Origin: Stercorarius parasiticus
Taxonomy: Eukaryota; Chordata; Aves; Charadriiformes; Stercorariidae
Length of the DNA stretch: 64,000 bases
Reading direction: 5' to 3'
Assembly (NCBI GenBank): GCA_013396915.1
Contig: VWZL01002517.1
Location: 1,013,181-1,077,180, forward strand
Positions 12,381 to 26,700 of the stretch are shown here, in pieces. Positions within the stretch are counted from its first letter, which is position 1; the number at the start of each line of letters is the position of its first letter. A program made the translations under genes and the position numbers. Under the pieces are notes generated by a model, which was not told where the DNA came from, did no database searches, and worked only from the letters and a program-made list of their open reading frames with translations.

Positions 12381-15300
12381 GCTCACACGTGGTGGACCCC
12401 AGAATTACAGCAACAGCTTTAAAGCAACAGCTTGTGTCCCTGCACAAGCAAGAGGCCCTTCGCCCTGCAGGATTAAACCTCGTGGCAGGTAGAGGAGGAC
12501 GTATATGAAATTCATATGCTTACATTGGTGTTGTGTAACATGCGCACGCGGAAGACCTATTTAAATTCACCGAAATGAGGATGCCATAGCTAGTCACACA
12601 GAAAGGAGGGAAAGAGCTATACAGGCACAAAAACCAATTAAAATAAACCAGCATTTCTAGAGTCAGTCAACAGATTTACACGGTTTATAAACTTCTCTTC
12701 ACTTTCTCCTAGAGTCAACATCTTGCAAGTAAGGATAACTGTAGGCACAGAAACGATACTTGGGTGGCTGAGCAAGAATAGCTACAGGTGCCATTTGCAC
12801 ATGAAAAAGGAAAAATTAAGTTGTTGGAAGGAAAAAAATCTGTTTTGGTGAGTGCTGCTGGGAAAGGGGTTTGTTATGCTCAGGAAGTTAAGCATATGTT
12901 AATGACGAAAAGAAGAAATTGTATTTTTATAGTGTGTGTGAGGGACTTGTTCATAGGAAGCACAGTCTGCTCCACGGAGCCTCACCCGCCGCGCAACAGC
13001 CGAATTATCTTAACGGGGGGCGAGGTGACAGGGGAGATGGATGCCTTCCCCTTGAGTCATTCCCTGATAAAGACACATGGCTTAGCTGCGAGATGACAAA
13101 CTACATGTTCAAAGTGACAAATCATTTAATTAAAATTTACAAGCGGTTAAATACTGTTTGACCCAAATGGAGGCAGTTACCATGAATCAATTTGGGAGGA
13201 GGAACTTGACTTTTCAGCAAATCGATAGCTCACAGCTACAGTACCTGGACACTCTCCGCATTTCTTACGTGTGGAGAGCCCTTTTGCTGGCTGCTGTAGA
13301 GTCTGGTTCAGAAAAGATCTCAATCAAGTTGAAAAGTAGTAACAGTTTTACTTCGGCAGTGTTTGAACGTTCTCAAGTTTCATGAATAGTTAATGTCACG
13401 TCAAGTGTTGAAGAAAAACGCTCTTGTATCTTAAGAGCAAATAGCTCAGATTTTGATGAGTTATGTTTTTTCATTGCATACACAGGCCGGTGGAAATTGC
13501 AATCATCTTTCATGAAAAGGCTCAGCAGGTTTTATTATAGGAAAGTAAGGGTGGCCATTGCATTTACTAACTAATGTAGTAAATGTAAAATTGCCAGGGT
13601 AACACGCTTTTTTATTTATGCTGCTGAGCACATAACGTGCCGGTAGTTTCATAAAAATGTACGTTAGAGGAATTTCACATGCCAGCAAGCCGTAGATCTC
13701 TTTTATGTATATGACTTACCCAGTGTCCTTCTATTTAAGACGTACCCCATTACAAAGAGGCAGATGAAGCAGCATTGACGTACAAGGCAAACTGGCGAGG
13801 TAATGCCCGTCTAGTCAGTTATAACTCAGGGTGGCACTAGACTTTAACTCTTCTGGAATTAGCAAACAGTCTGACTTTTTTATTTATTTCACCCAACACC
13901 TCACTATGATAAAAGCACTGTTGATGATTAATTGGTTGGCTATGAGCGCAGCTCAGCAGTAGACTTCCATGGATTACGTTGTGTTTTTTTTAATATACCT
14001 ACAAAACGAGAGCAATATATACACTATGCAGAAATACCACCAAGAGAAACTCCAAAGAAATGCTTAAGAAACTCATCAGAATAGCGGAATAAAGAACGCG
14101 TCTTTAGAAATCATCTGACAACTACCTCACTGGAAGATTTGTTTAAAGGTTGTCAGCTCCTCCAGCAAAAAAGTTCCTTTCTCGTACACAGTCACGAAAA
14201 AAAGGCAAGAAATCATGTACTAACCTGCTTAACTCAATATCCTTTGTCAAGATCAGAAGAATGATGTTGAAACCGTCCAGAAACTTTAAAGTTCAGTGTA
14301 AAAAATTATCTTTCACAATGCTAAATGACATTGCCTCAGTGTAGCAGAACCAACAAAATCTTCATGATGTATGAGAACTATCAAAGGTTGCCACTGAATA
14401 CATAGATTTAATACGCTGCTTAATTCAAGAGCTTATTTACAATGTCAGACTTCATTTTGAGAAAAATGATTCTGACAAGCAATCGTTCAAAATATAGGAA
14501 GAATGTTTTACGAAAGGTCAGAAGTACAAATATTTTACATATTAACTACTAATAAATTCATTTCCTCTAAAAGTTAGAAGGATCAGCAAATGTCTTCAAA
14601 GCTATTCACAGTATTTCAGCACAAGACCCAACCTCTAATTACCAATGTAAGTTGTAAATAATTGTCAAGTATGCAGATGAGCCAAAAATTCTATCAAATT
14701 AAAGTAATTAGCTCCCAAGTCAAATTTTTCTGTCACATTAAAATGCTTTTCCTTTTCTCAAATGTGACACTTACAAATGAGGGCAACATTGTCAGAGAAG
14801 CAGTTATTGTAGGCTGCCAAAATTATGTGCATAAGTACCCGCTAGCACACGCCATCCATCTTACTTTCAAAACAACCTGTGTTTCTCAGCATTTGACGTT
14901 GTAACTCCATAGTTTTGTTACAGATTCACACTTCTGAACTGGGCAAATTTATCCAACTTGAGCCCTCACAGGCAACTCGAAAGTTGCACACGTTGTATGG
15001 AAACCTGAGCATGGTTATCGGTCATGGCGGGTCATGGTTCTGGGCCTTTCTTGGTTCTTCTTCACTGAAGAACCTCTCCAGACCGCATGGTTTGGGATAC
15101 GGATGGTCCCCCACCTTGGGGGTGATAACTGGGTCCCCCAAGTTACGTACTATAAGACGAGGGTGGGGGAGCGGGAACGGGTGGCTGGCTCGTCCCAGTG
15201 CTCTCCCTCATGCTCTTCTAGTCTTCAGCCCAATGTCCTCTTGCCCGACGCTCGGACTCTGGTGCGCAGTGATGCAGTACCTCCCTGCGGACACAGAACT

Positions 15301-17882
15301 GGCGCATTTTCCATCTGAGCTCGTTATCTTTTACCATATCCTTTCCTATCAGAGCTAGAATATGTTATTCTGGGCAATGAACAGCATTCTTGGAAGTGGA
15401 GGCAAACATAAGCTGCATTTCCTGGCTTTGCTGGAGTTACAGGATTATTTGTCTGCTGATAGATAGTAGGATGCTGTGCATTGTGCTATCCGGTTGACAT
15501 AGCTCTGTATCAAGTCATTGCCTTTCTTTTATAAAGCATGGGTAATTCTGAAATCCAATGGAAAAAATAATCCGTTGTGTCCAATTCTCAGTTGAAGGAA
15601 TTAATGCTGTAGTCAGGAAATTCAGCAGGCTTCAGATGTCTATGGAAATGTCTTGACAGTGAAACTTGGGATATTTTCTTTAGGCTGTTTGGTTTTTTTT
15701 CTGGCCATGACCAGGCGGTCAGGCCCCCGGCACCCATCTCTAGATGGAAGAGGCCCATCTATTTAAGCAAAAAGATGCAACGCCGCGTTATTTATTGCAA
15801 CACCATGCCATCTATCAGCCAGGTTACACAGATGTTATAATTTTCAGTTCAGTACTGTGCAATTTTCTTCAACGTTATTAATGGAAACGTCTGCAACAAG
15901 GCTACGTTTGGGGCTTTCGGGGAAGGGGAGGGGTGGATTTGGAGTTTGGATTTGGTTTTTTGCCTAGAGGTGCTTACAGACTGACGCATTTCTGAAGGCC
16001 GCCTTGCAGCTTTGCCTGCGTAGCCAAGCAGGGAGACAGCAAGATGATAATCTCCTTTGGCTTTTGTTAGAATTTTGAGTTGGAATTTTGTGGACTGTTT
16101 TTATTAAAAAGACCTTATTTTGCTAATGCAATCCTAGATAGTGTTCCTACCTCATTAATACATAGTAGTAGATCATATAACTCTATCAAGCTGTGCTAGG
16201 TTTGCATTAATTCACCTTTTCTCACTCGTGCTCCAAAGAGGCAGGGTGGATCCGATTCCAGAAAGCGCTCTTTGCTTGGCCTTTGGGCTAAGTAATAACT
16301 TCTACTTGAAGGCAAAGTTGTTTGAGTCACTGAAGATAACCTTACCAAAGAGATTACTGCTGCAATAAAACACGAAAAAATATACCAAGAAAATCTTTAC
16401 TTTTTTTTTAAATAATCCTCGGGTAAATTATTTTTAGCACTTCTAAAGGAGGAGAGGAAAGCTTGGCAGACTCCAAGAAAATGGAAGTCGAGTTTTATTT
16501 CAAGCCGTAGGAACAACAGTGCCCTTTAACTTATTAATAGCTCAAATGTGGGAACATTAGTGGTAATTATAGCCCTTCAAGGCCTGATCCCACTAGAAAC
16601 GGGTTAAAGCTGCAAGTTTATGTAAAGTATTTGAATCTGTTGTTGTTCCTATTATGCAAAGAGAAAGAAGAGAAAGAGGAAGGAGACTAGGAGATGGTGC
16701 TTAGCCTAACGACGCGAAACCACGCAGGAGTGGTGCCTGTGGAAACAGGGCAGCGAGGCCCGGGAGGAGACAGAGCTCATCCAAAGATAAATTTATCCTG
16801 GGAATAAGAAAGTTCCTACCCATTCAGAAGTGCAACTGTAGAGAAGCCTGCCACTGATTGCTCCCGCTGGAAGACAAGTAACGGCTTTTAAGACAGATCT
16901 TAAAATATTTATGAGGGAAATCACAAGACACGGTGCAACAGCAGAGCTGGGTTTGATAAGCCAAGAGGCATATGCTAATTATAGGCTCCACAGCTGCCTT
17001 TGTTTTTCTATGAGAATTAAAGATCTGTTTAAAGTTTTCTGCGCAGTTTGCGTACAACGGGCATGTCCTTAAGCCATCGGAAAGAACTGAGAGCCCGTTT
17101 CTAGGGGAGGGGGATGGAGCTGCAGCCCGGGCTACGGGCTGGGGAGCTGCGGGCTGAGGTGGCTCATCTTCATCTCTGCCACGGGCCACCCTCCCCTCCC
17201 TCCTGGGGAACCTCTTATGTCCCCGGTTCCAGAAGGAAATTAAAAGTTTCAGTCACTGCTAATTATGATGCATTCCTGGATTATTATTTTTAAAGGCCCA
17301 GAGAGAACATCTAGAAAGATCTCTTCCCACAGGCAAAAGAAGTGGTGTCTGGTGTTATTTTTGACACATATTTATACACGCTGCTCTTAAAACTCTGCAA
17401 TGATGCGGATTCCTCACCTTTCCCATGCAACTGAGTACTAAGTTTGCCTTCGTAGCTATTGTGGCTCCTACCTGCTGCAGGTCAGACCTGTTGAACTTCT
17501 CCTACCTGCTGCAGACGCAGGCAGATCGTTCACCGACCTTCTGCAGGGCAAGCCTTTCGTGTATCCCACGGTTGTTATTAGGACGCCCTCTCCTCTCCTC
17601 CTCGGGTTTTGAACTGTCCTGCTGTTCCAAGCCTTCCTCCGAGGTGAGATGTTCTCCCTGTTCTTCTCTGGGCTGTGTCCGGTCAGCCTGTGCCTCTCCC
17701 GAGGTGACCCGTCCGTGAGGACACAGTGCTGCCGTGCTGGGGAGCCCAGCAGCAGCACTACCCCGTGGGCTGCGCTTCTCTTTACCCACCCCAGAAACAG
17801 ATTTGTCCTGGTGTAGCAAGAGAGCACGGGTGACCCACTGTGATCCACTGTGCTTTTCTGAGAAACAGTCTTACAGAGCAGG
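12381..17882. other. Intron stretch, nothing recognised
   Basis: Largely AT-rich unique sequence. A GC-richer portion at 17100-17220 and 17560-17820 gives longer frames only because stops are scarce. The 183-codon minus frame at 17468-18019 runs antisense through the neighbouring CR1 copy. No gene is recognised. Confidence 0.6.
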
Positions 17883-18164
17883 TCTTGTGAGGAGCGGCTG
17901 AGGGAGCTGGGGGTGTTCAGAGGCCGAGGGGAGACCTTCTCGCTCCCTACAGCTCCCTGAAAGGAGGGGGGAGCCAGGGGGGGTCGGGCTCTTCTCCCAA
18001 GGAACAGGCCATGGGACAAGGGGAAACGGCCTCAAGTTGTGCCAGGGGAGGTTTAGGATGGATATTAGGAGAAATTTCTTCCCGGAAAGGGTTGTCAAGC
18101 ATTGGAAGAGGCTGCCCAGGGCAGTGGTGGAGTCACCATCCCTGGAGGGATTTAAAAGCCGGGC
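17883..18164 (+). mobile_element. CR1 LINE fragment: decayed C-terminal end of ORF2
   Basis: This is a plus-strand CR1 fragment beginning GAGGAGCGGCTGAGGGAGCT and ending at a TTTAAAAGCC segment. Translated, the second half still reads [14 protein letters not shown], then [11 protein letters not shown] and [11 protein letters not shown], which is the C-terminal tail of the CR1 ORF2 endonuclease/reverse-transcriptase polyprotein. The first half needs frame changes and stops, so the copy is dead. The CR1 3' UTR and terminal repeats are missing: the sequence diverges after about 18164. A shared subfamily with the opposite-strand copy at 45714 is visible in this segment. Confidence 0.92.
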
Positions 18165-21100
18165 TCTCTATGCTTTGCCGAGCAGTGAGATGTCCACACA
18201 GGGCCATCCATTCCCTGCTCTGCTCTCGTCTCCGGACAAGCCCTTGGCTGGTGTCTCCTGTGGCAGTTAAAGGCAGGGACCAGGGGTGATCCGGTTAAGC
18301 GTGGCTTCATCCCAGGATGGGGGCTGGCATCTCCTCTGGCTGCTGAAAGTCATCTCAGACCTCCACACCTGCAGCTCTGAAGTTCCTGAAAGTTACTTTC
18401 TTTCTTCCAATAGAACTGCACTTCCCAGCAGTACAAAGAAGTTTGAGATAACTCAAGTATGAAGGATGATATATAAAGCCAAATTTTATTCTGTTCCCTC
18501 ACAGAAATTTTCCACATAAATACTTCTTGGGATTATGAAATATTCCTTGCAGCAGAAGCCGGGCATGTCAGGGCTGTACCATTTTATCCCGTTAAACACA
18601 GAGGCGCTCTGAGTTCAGTGCCTGCTTCGTTTATCCTATTAATGCATTAGCAAGATTCTTTTCTTTTGCGTTATTTAATGGAAGGGGGTTTTGTTTGATA
18701 CCATCAAGTTTATCTGTGTCTAAATGCAATTCCATTGAAGATATACTGTACAACAATTCATAAGGGTTTAAAACTGTTTTTGTTTTTGCAGCTGCAGCAA
18801 AAGCAGGTCTGCAGTATCTGAAGGACGAGCGTGAGCCCGCTTTGTCGGAGCACCACTATTTCTCTGCTTTTATGATACCCAGAGACATTTGCGTGAAGAA
18901 ATAACTTGATAGACAGCAGCGTGTGGGGAATCTATTATTTACACTGATTATCTACAAAACAGGCTTTTGTGTGAGGGCTGCTGCTGTTAAGAGGTTCTCC
19001 AAATCACCATTGCCCGTTTTTCATGCCGTACCTGAATGCACTGAAATACAGAAATACGGAGTGACGCAAAGGGTGCGCGCCTGGCCCCCGCTGAAAAACC
19101 CGCGCTTACAAACACTGCAGTAAGGACAACAGCGAGGCCCTATAATCACAGTGAGCCATAACTACAGGGATTTTTAGGTACCCCTGTGTGATAATTGCCT
19201 GTAGATGGGGACTTTTCTGTTGGCAACCATACGCTGAAATTTAAAATGCAAGTTTGGAAACAAATCACACCTAGGTAATAAAGTTTTAACAATACCTTTT
19301 TGTTGTGAAAACAGTTGCAGTATAAACTGCTTATGTTCAAATCTATTCAAATGCAGTAGTTTGGGTTGTATCATGTTTTTTAACAATTCAAGGGTGTACG
19401 TATACTGAATAGAAAATGTTAATAGCTTTTGTAGGTCTCTAGCTATCATGTCACTACTAATTAGATGCTGAACTCCTTCAAAAAGCACACACTACGCTGA
19501 GGACCACAGCGATTCCTTTGGCACATGAAGTAAAAATGTCCAAAATCCAGGTTTTTGAGTTGTTAGGATCTCATGCCTAGGTGTAAGATGTCCCGTGTGC
19601 CTCCCTTCTTCGAGAGGCTTTTTTTTCTGATATCTTAAATACTCTTCAACAATAGCATCCATTTCATTGGAATTAAAAGGTTATCTTGCCCTCTTCTCGA
19701 TTAAGTCACCCAAATTTTGCGAACCCATCTGTAACTTTACATAGGATCGAATTACCATGATTTGTTGAAGTATAAATTAGCTGGAAAACTTAGTCACCAT
19801 TTCTTTTTCTTTTTTTTTTTTTTTTTAACATTCTGTGTTTTGCTGTGAACAATAACAATTGGATTTAAACCTGGATTTCTATGAGGAGAGTCAATGACAG
19901 TTTGGGAAACAAAACATGAGATTTTGGAAGCTGACAGGAAGGAGGAATGAGTTTTAGAAAAGAAAACCTACAATTTTAGGGTTCCGTTAGTTAGCACAGC
20001 TTTGGGAAGTGGGGGGGGGAGGCTGCTGAGAGGCGGCTGACCCAGGCGGGTCTCAAGGGGAAAAGCAAACAGGGGGCAGCAAAAATCTGAAAGGTGACGG
20101 GGTTCAACGAGCCCTTGGCACGGCAGCCGCCCACGGGCCCGGGACCGCGTTTCCAAACGCCGCTCGCCTGAACTGGTGGCTCGATCTGTAACCGCATCCT
20201 CTTCAGCCTGAGCGTGGGAGCAAATTTCTCCTTAGAAAAAGGAGCGATTCCGCTGGCAAGAGAGCACGTTGCTGGTGGGTCAGCCTCAGAGGGCCGAGTG
20301 CCTCCATGTCCTTACGGTACAGGTTGTGGTGCCTGCACCAAGCACTTCTGAGAAGTTGCTGACTTTGGAAATGCTTTGTTCCAGAGAGTTATTCGAGAAC
20401 AGAAATTAAGACACTTAAAAACCTTTTGCATATAGTTAACAACCTCCATCAGTTATGGTTTTGCTTTCTCTATAAGCTTAATGAAATGCAGCTGTTAAGT
20501 GTTCGCTAAGTAGGTCTGGTTTGAACAACTGCAAAATGTGGCTGGCATGCCCCATCACATTAATAAGCAAGCAAAAATCATCTTACTTAAAATTTACATT
20601 ACTGTGTGTATTTTTAGCCAGTTTTAAATTGGTACTTGGCTGTTCGTAATATTTAGCATGAGTTATTTGTCGGTGTGTGAGCGGGTGGAACGGGAAGGGT
20701 GACTCTGCCAGGGAGGGAAAGGTGCTGCCTCCTCCGACCTGAGTTTCCACAGTCAGGGAACCCAAATTCCCAGGGAAAGATCCCCACAAGTATGAGATTA
20801 CAATGCTGGGGGGCTGAGCTAGTTACCGTGTTGTGATTGCTTCACTTTTTAGCCCTGTAAATACCACATTTTATATTTTAACTCAGCCAGAATCGGTATC
20901 AAGAACCAGTTTCGAATTAGATACAGAACATACCACAACTTGCCTCTTTACGAATAAAACAAGAAATGCTTCTTTCTCATTTGCTGTGCGTACGCGGGGA
21001 TACGCGCAAACGCACACAGGGACAACATTTCACTTTAAAACACCGCTGGTGGCATATCTATCTCAAGTATTTAAAATAGTAAGCTTTAATATTTTAGTAC

Positions 21101-22130
21101 AATAGTTGTTCTTTACTTCTGCAGTTATAGCAATAACCTCTTTATTCTCTGCATTCCTATTCTAAAACTCAAAAAAATGCTGCATTATTCATTTCAATTA
21201 GAAATAAGAAACAAATCAGCAGAACCATTCGTTCTACAGTTTGTGCGCCTGACAGCAGCCCTGCGAGAATGCCGATGAAGAGGGCCTGACAATGCCCCTC
21301 TCTTATCAATGCCATGGGTCCAGCGGGGGCTCGTCTTCCGCATCGCTCTGCCACATTTCAGAGAATGACAAAGCCACTCTTTTAAGACCTCGCAGTTTCT
21401 GGCTTTATCCTCCACAGCTCTGTCTTAGAATAAGCTGAAGAAGTTGCATAAATCCACCCGGGCAGGGTTAGCTCGTGGACAACTTTTGCCGTATTTCCTG
21501 TCTCCTTTCTCGAGGGTTTTCAGCAGTATCGGGCTCAGCAGTGCTGAGGGACTCCTGGCTAGAAAATGCACAAAACCAAAATTCTACCCAAAATTACACC
21601 CCCACAAACCAGAGAATGGCTGCACAGGCATTAACACAGCAAAATTTGGCTGTTCCCTATACTAACGTATTTGATGGAGAAGATGCTATAGGAGGTGGTG
21701 GCCCCCGGCACGTTCCTCCCGTGTTCCCGGTATAATCCTTGTCCCCGCGGTTTCGTGAGCAAGGACTGGGGAGACAAATGAGCAGTGGGCACAGGCGAGG
21801 ACACATCCAGTGGCCTTGTCTAGCAGTTTGTTATACTCAGTAAAAATGTTTTGCAGTGCCCCGTGAGCCATCACATTGATACGCTTCGCTTGTCCGAGAG
21901 CTGGGGCCGCACAGCGCTGCACTGATTCCCTCACTCCAGGTTCTTCCCTGGGATGAGCAAAAATATTTTGACCACACATCATTCATAAAATAATCTCTCG
22001 CAAATGTATGCCTATATTTAAAATATAAGCATTTTGCATTTCAAATGCGGTCTGGGGATGCTGGCCGGTGCAGTGCTGTGCGTTTCTCTCTCATTAAAAG
22101 GAATTTCAGTGATTCATCCCAGTAACAGAG
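18165..22130. other. Intron stretch with a T-rich tract
   Basis: Unique AT-rich sequence with a T-rich tract at about 19801-19827 and a short G run near 20012. No exon, RNA gene or further mobile element is recognised. Confidence 0.6.
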
Positions 22131-22176
22131 GAACATCAGACTGGAGAGGACCTTCTGAGTCACCACGTCCAGCTCT
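22131..22176 (-). mobile_element. Possible old CR1 3'-end remnant
   Basis: The string GACTGGAGAGGACCTTCTGA followed by CACCACGTCCAGCTC resembles the minus-strand CR1 3' UTR (TGGAAGGGACC..TCATCTAGTCCAGC) with several substitutions. The terminal repeat is not seen. It is short and diverged, so the call is tentative. Confidence 0.45.
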
Positions 22177-23631
22177 CAGCTACCACAGATGTGGTCCAAA
22201 CGCATTTCAACATTACTTAGATTATCAGCATTTTCCAAGTGTTATTATCGTGGTCAAAGCTCTGTTTAATCAAAGTCTCCATCTGGCACAGACTTCAAAA
22301 GGGCCTCCTCGTTCAGATTTATCTATTTAACTTCACTAGTGAATTTTCCATGGCTGTAAATCTCCTGTCTCGGGCGCTTAGCCTTGAGGATGATTGCATT
22401 TGCATAAGGCTAAACAAATCGGTGTCTTCGCTGATTCGTTTTTACACAGGATTTTGAGGTTTTGCTCCCCCAGGGTCGAGCTTTCTGCCGTCCTGCCTGG
22501 CCCCCGAGGCACAGCGAGGTTTCTCTTCGGGACAGACTTTGCTGTGGCCCAGCCGCTCGTGGGCCGGTCCTAGGGCTCTCCGAGCAGATCCCGCTCCTAG
22601 CACACGCCGGTGCTTTCTAATTCAGTCTTGTATAGACCGTTGACCCGCTCCTCCAGAGCCATAAATCCTCCACTAACTTCAAGTGTAACAATATTTAGAG
22701 ATGTGTCTGCAGGACTCCGCTGAGCCGTCACAGTCCCATTATCTTGCAATCTTTTCTTTTTGGAAAAAAAACCACATTTTTGACAGCCCAGTCTTTTTCA
22801 TCTTTTTTTTCTTACTGCTTTGACCTTGAGTTAGCTTATTCCTTCCTTCTCTGTATATTTTAAATGTTGCACAAAAACTATTTATTAAGGCTTTCCTGTA
22901 ATAAATCATTAACCTGAATATAGTTAAATGAAATGCTTATTAACATCTCTCTGCATAATCCATTTAAAAGAATTAGTCTTGCTTATTCAGACAACCTAAA
23001 GAGGTCCGTGCTTTTGTCTACAAGGCATCGGCATTAAAGCTTGTAATTATTTCTGCTTAATGCAGTCCTTGGTGTTAGGAAATGCTGGTTTGCATGTTCC
23101 AGCATAGTATTTTTCCTAATCTCTTTTATTAATTACAGATAGTGATACAATATTACTTTGTTCCTTTCTATTCACCACCAGGAGAGATGCCTGAATATAA
23201 TCCTGTCTGTGCTAAGAGTGCGCTTAAATATTTTCACAACTGCTAACTGTTGTAAAACATTAGGGTTATGTAGAATAATCACTAAATTAGGAAAAAGGAG
23301 AGCTTGATAAGAGCACGTGGGTTTCAGAGGAATGCAGGCAGGGACCCCGGCCGGTGCGGTGCTCTGACGGGCGCGGAGGACACGGCCAGGGCTGACCTTA
23401 GCAGGAGTTTCTCCTTCAGCAGGACTGGAACACCCTGCAAATGGCTCCCAGGAAAGATGCTAGATGCGGTCTCGCCAAAAGTGAGAGGTGGACATGCTTT
23501 TCTCAATAACTAACAACACTTACAAAGCCAAGGCGGGAATGGGAGCAGAAACCTCCACGTGTCTCCATCCCTGCCGCAGTGAGAGCGACCACTCACACAG
23601 ATCTACCCGTAATTTTAATGTGTTATCATAC
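22177..23631. other. Intron stretch, nothing recognised
   Basis: AT-rich unique sequence with a CpG-containing portion at about 23320-23480. No gene is recognised. Confidence 0.55.
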
Positions 23632-23699
23632 AATCATAGAACGATTTGGGTTGGAAGGGACCTTAAAGCCCACCCAGTGCCACCCCCTGCCCTGGGCAG
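23632..23699 (-). mobile_element. CR1 LINE 3'-end fragment cut by an N
   Basis: This is a minus-strand CR1 3' terminus: AATCATAGAACGATTTGGG, TTGGAAGGGACC, then CACCCCCTGCCCTGGGCAG, stopping at the single N at 23700. Beyond the N the sequence is unrelated to CR1. The same subfamily copy at 12256 continues past this point, so the N very likely stands for missing or collapsed bases and the true element may be longer. Confidence 0.93.
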
Positions 23700-23700
23700 N

Positions 23701-26700
23701 CGTTTTAAAGTTATTGCAGCTTCTAAATCCTAGGTCATCTTATATTTCAAACATCAGACTTTTCATCAAGCTCATTTTAATCTTCTTCTAGACGGAAATT
23801 CACTATCTGTTGAGGTAGCACTGCCACAGCTCTGTGCTGAATGTGTGCTGCCAGCTCGGCACGAGGGGAGCCAAGCCATTTCCCCTTGCTTGCTTTTTCA
23901 CCCAGACCTTGCCCTGGCCGGAATCCTTAGACAGATAAATACGTCTCTGCGGGCCAACCGCTCTTCTCCTGCCCATCTCTGCGTACCAGAGGCTTCCCAC
24001 GCTGTAAAATCAGTTCCAAACAGGGTGCTCCATTATAACGGTGGTGATCGGCATTATGGAAATGCCCAGGAAAGCTGCAGATGTAATCAGGGAGTCAAAT
24101 AATTCCTGCTTTTATTTGATGCCTAATCGTACATCCCTCCACCATTATCTCTCTGTACAAATATTAAGACTGCAAGCGCAAGCGTGTCTGTCTGTATTAG
24201 ACGGTGACAGTCAATGCTAAGATCTTAGTGGAGGAAAAAAGCAGCTGTGAGTTTTACACTATTTTCAAACATTTAAACCTTTTCATTCATGCCTAAACTA
24301 AGGTTTTTATTCCGACATAGAGAACCTTCAAAAAAACCCTATGAAAATTAACCATGTGCAAAACGACCTTGCCTAGTATTACACAGCAATGCTAATGAAA
24401 GCGAGGACTACTTAGTACTTAGCAAAAATAATTACTCAGTCTAGATGAGTGACTAAGCAGACCATACTAAGAGTTTTTTAAATTTTAGAAGTAAATTTGC
24501 TTACTTTTTAAAGTTTGTAAAACGCCACAAAAGATCTGCAGAATTTTATTAATGTTGGGGGACTAAATTTTCTTTTGCCAGCAAAGCAATCAGGTAGCCA
24601 CGGGAAAAGTTAAAGCAAAATACCGAGGTGAAAAAGAAAAGGACTGCGGAAGCTTATTGCATTTCCAGGAATTCTGAAGAGCCAAGCATGACATTTTAAA
24701 CTGTATGCCATGCAGTAGACTTACCGCGACATTATAATTGACGCGACCCATTTGCCACGAACAGTGAGAGAGGGACATCTGCTTATAAATTCGCTTTGGA
24801 GACTGGAAGCACCTGGAGATTTCCAGAAGTCAAATTAAAGTTAAGAGGGATAATGATCTGGCAGGACTTTCCCAACCCACAAGCCCCGTCCATCGAGGGG
24901 TGACGAGCGGGTGCTGCCCAGCCCAGTGTCCTGTCCCGCTCTGCCAGCCCAAAGCCCGCTCTGATGCCGGCTGCTAATTATAAAAGGAGACTACGAAAGC
25001 AAGCCGAAGAGCAGCCAGGCTTGTTCCACCGCCAGATGAATTAGAGGGTTGAAGAAGGCACCAGGAGGCCCGCGCTGGTCCTGGGCAGGCATATGGCAAA
25101 TGTTTTCCAGCTATTGGTTCCAGTTTGAATTAAAATAGCGTGGCTTTTTAGACCTGCAGCATATAGTTCCAAAAAAAGCCCTTCAAAGCCAGTTTCTGAT
25201 CATTTGCCTGCTGGCACGCCATGGATTTTGGGGACGTTTCCACAATGGCAGCAATGTCTTTGTTCTGGGGGACTCCTGGGGCCACGTGGATGCAGACGTG
25301 AAGAGCTCCGAGTTTATTTTCGCTTTTTATACCAAATGCCGCTGCAGGTCTGACCAAGTGAAACTGTACCCGGCAGGTTCTAACCAGCAGCTCCCAGTGC
25401 CAGCAGTCACGCACCGGTTTGCCCTCTTTAAAGGAATCTGAGGAAATGGAAAAGGTATTAGAGGGGCTGGAGAATAATTTTAAATTTCGGCTTAAGCTCT
25501 GTCCGAGCATCAGTCCCAGTGAACCTGGAAGCCACGCAGCACAGCTGGACTCATTCTTTCTTGTGATGCCAAAGACTGGTCTAAAGAAACTCAGAGAATT
25601 TACGAAATGGTTATTTGAACTGAAATCCTGTTCATCAGCCATAGCATCGAGACCCGACCCCGCAGTGGGGTGAGGTTTGGGGCAGGGCGGGATCGAACGG
25701 GGCTGATCTAAGGCCCGTGGACCAGCAAAACCAGCCCCGCACTCACTTGGCATGCCTCTACCACATCAACTCAGCAGCTTACTCGACCCCAGCAGAGTCC
25801 AGCCACTTAAACCGGTCCAGATCTGCTTCTCCTTCAGGTTTCTTTCACATCAAATTCTTCTGGCGAGCCAGCTTTAGGAACCATAACTCTTTTCTATTAT
25901 CTACCCAAGTCTATGTATTTTTCCCCCATTAATTCACCCAGTGGCTTTGTGCTGAAACAATCCAGATATGATTTAATAAGCCTTAGAAAGATAGAACTGG
26001 TTCATATGCAGGAAATCAGATTTACATAATTTTCCACTCGCTTTTATAGCCACCGTAGTTCAAATTATCTTTACGTTGGGGAAACTCTTTTAATACGATA
26101 AAATGAAATACCACCTACGCTATGCTTCAGCTTGCTCGCCTGGTTTTTGTAATAAATTAAATGTTGATTTGTCATACTGACTTATCACAGAAAGTTCCTT
26201 TTTAATGAGGAGGGAAGAGCACGCCCTGTCCTGCAGTTAGTCATGGTTACAAGTCACTAAACTAAGCTTTAAAATCAGGCTTCGTCTTGTAATTTTTTTT
26301 TTATTACCTGAACCTTTCTGCATGGGGGGGAAATGAATGATTTTTGGTTTTATCACATGCTCTATGTCTAACAAAATGTCACACATTGGAAGTGGACCCG
26401 GCGGCGCATAGCACAGATGTCTGTATAGAAAGCAAAGGGATGTTCATGTTTCAGTGAACAAGACTTGAAATTCAGGAGACTCTGTCCTTCAGAAGCAAAC
26501 AAGATTTGGTGAAAACCACCCGTTTGCTTTATTTTCTTGGGTGATTGCTCTAGTCTCTCCTGATCCCCCAGACGGGCCGTGATTTTAGTGAAATCCCTCT
26601 TGTTGCTTTATTATTGTTCATCTTGGGGGGGACTTTCCGTGCAAGCCAGATGCCGGGTACCGACCCCATCCATCCAGGTCCCACTCTCCTCCCTGGGCTC

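Noticed and set aside
17468..18019. 183-codon minus-strand frame
   Set aside because: It runs antisense through the CR1 fragment at 17883-18164; the CR1 coding remnant is on the plus strand.
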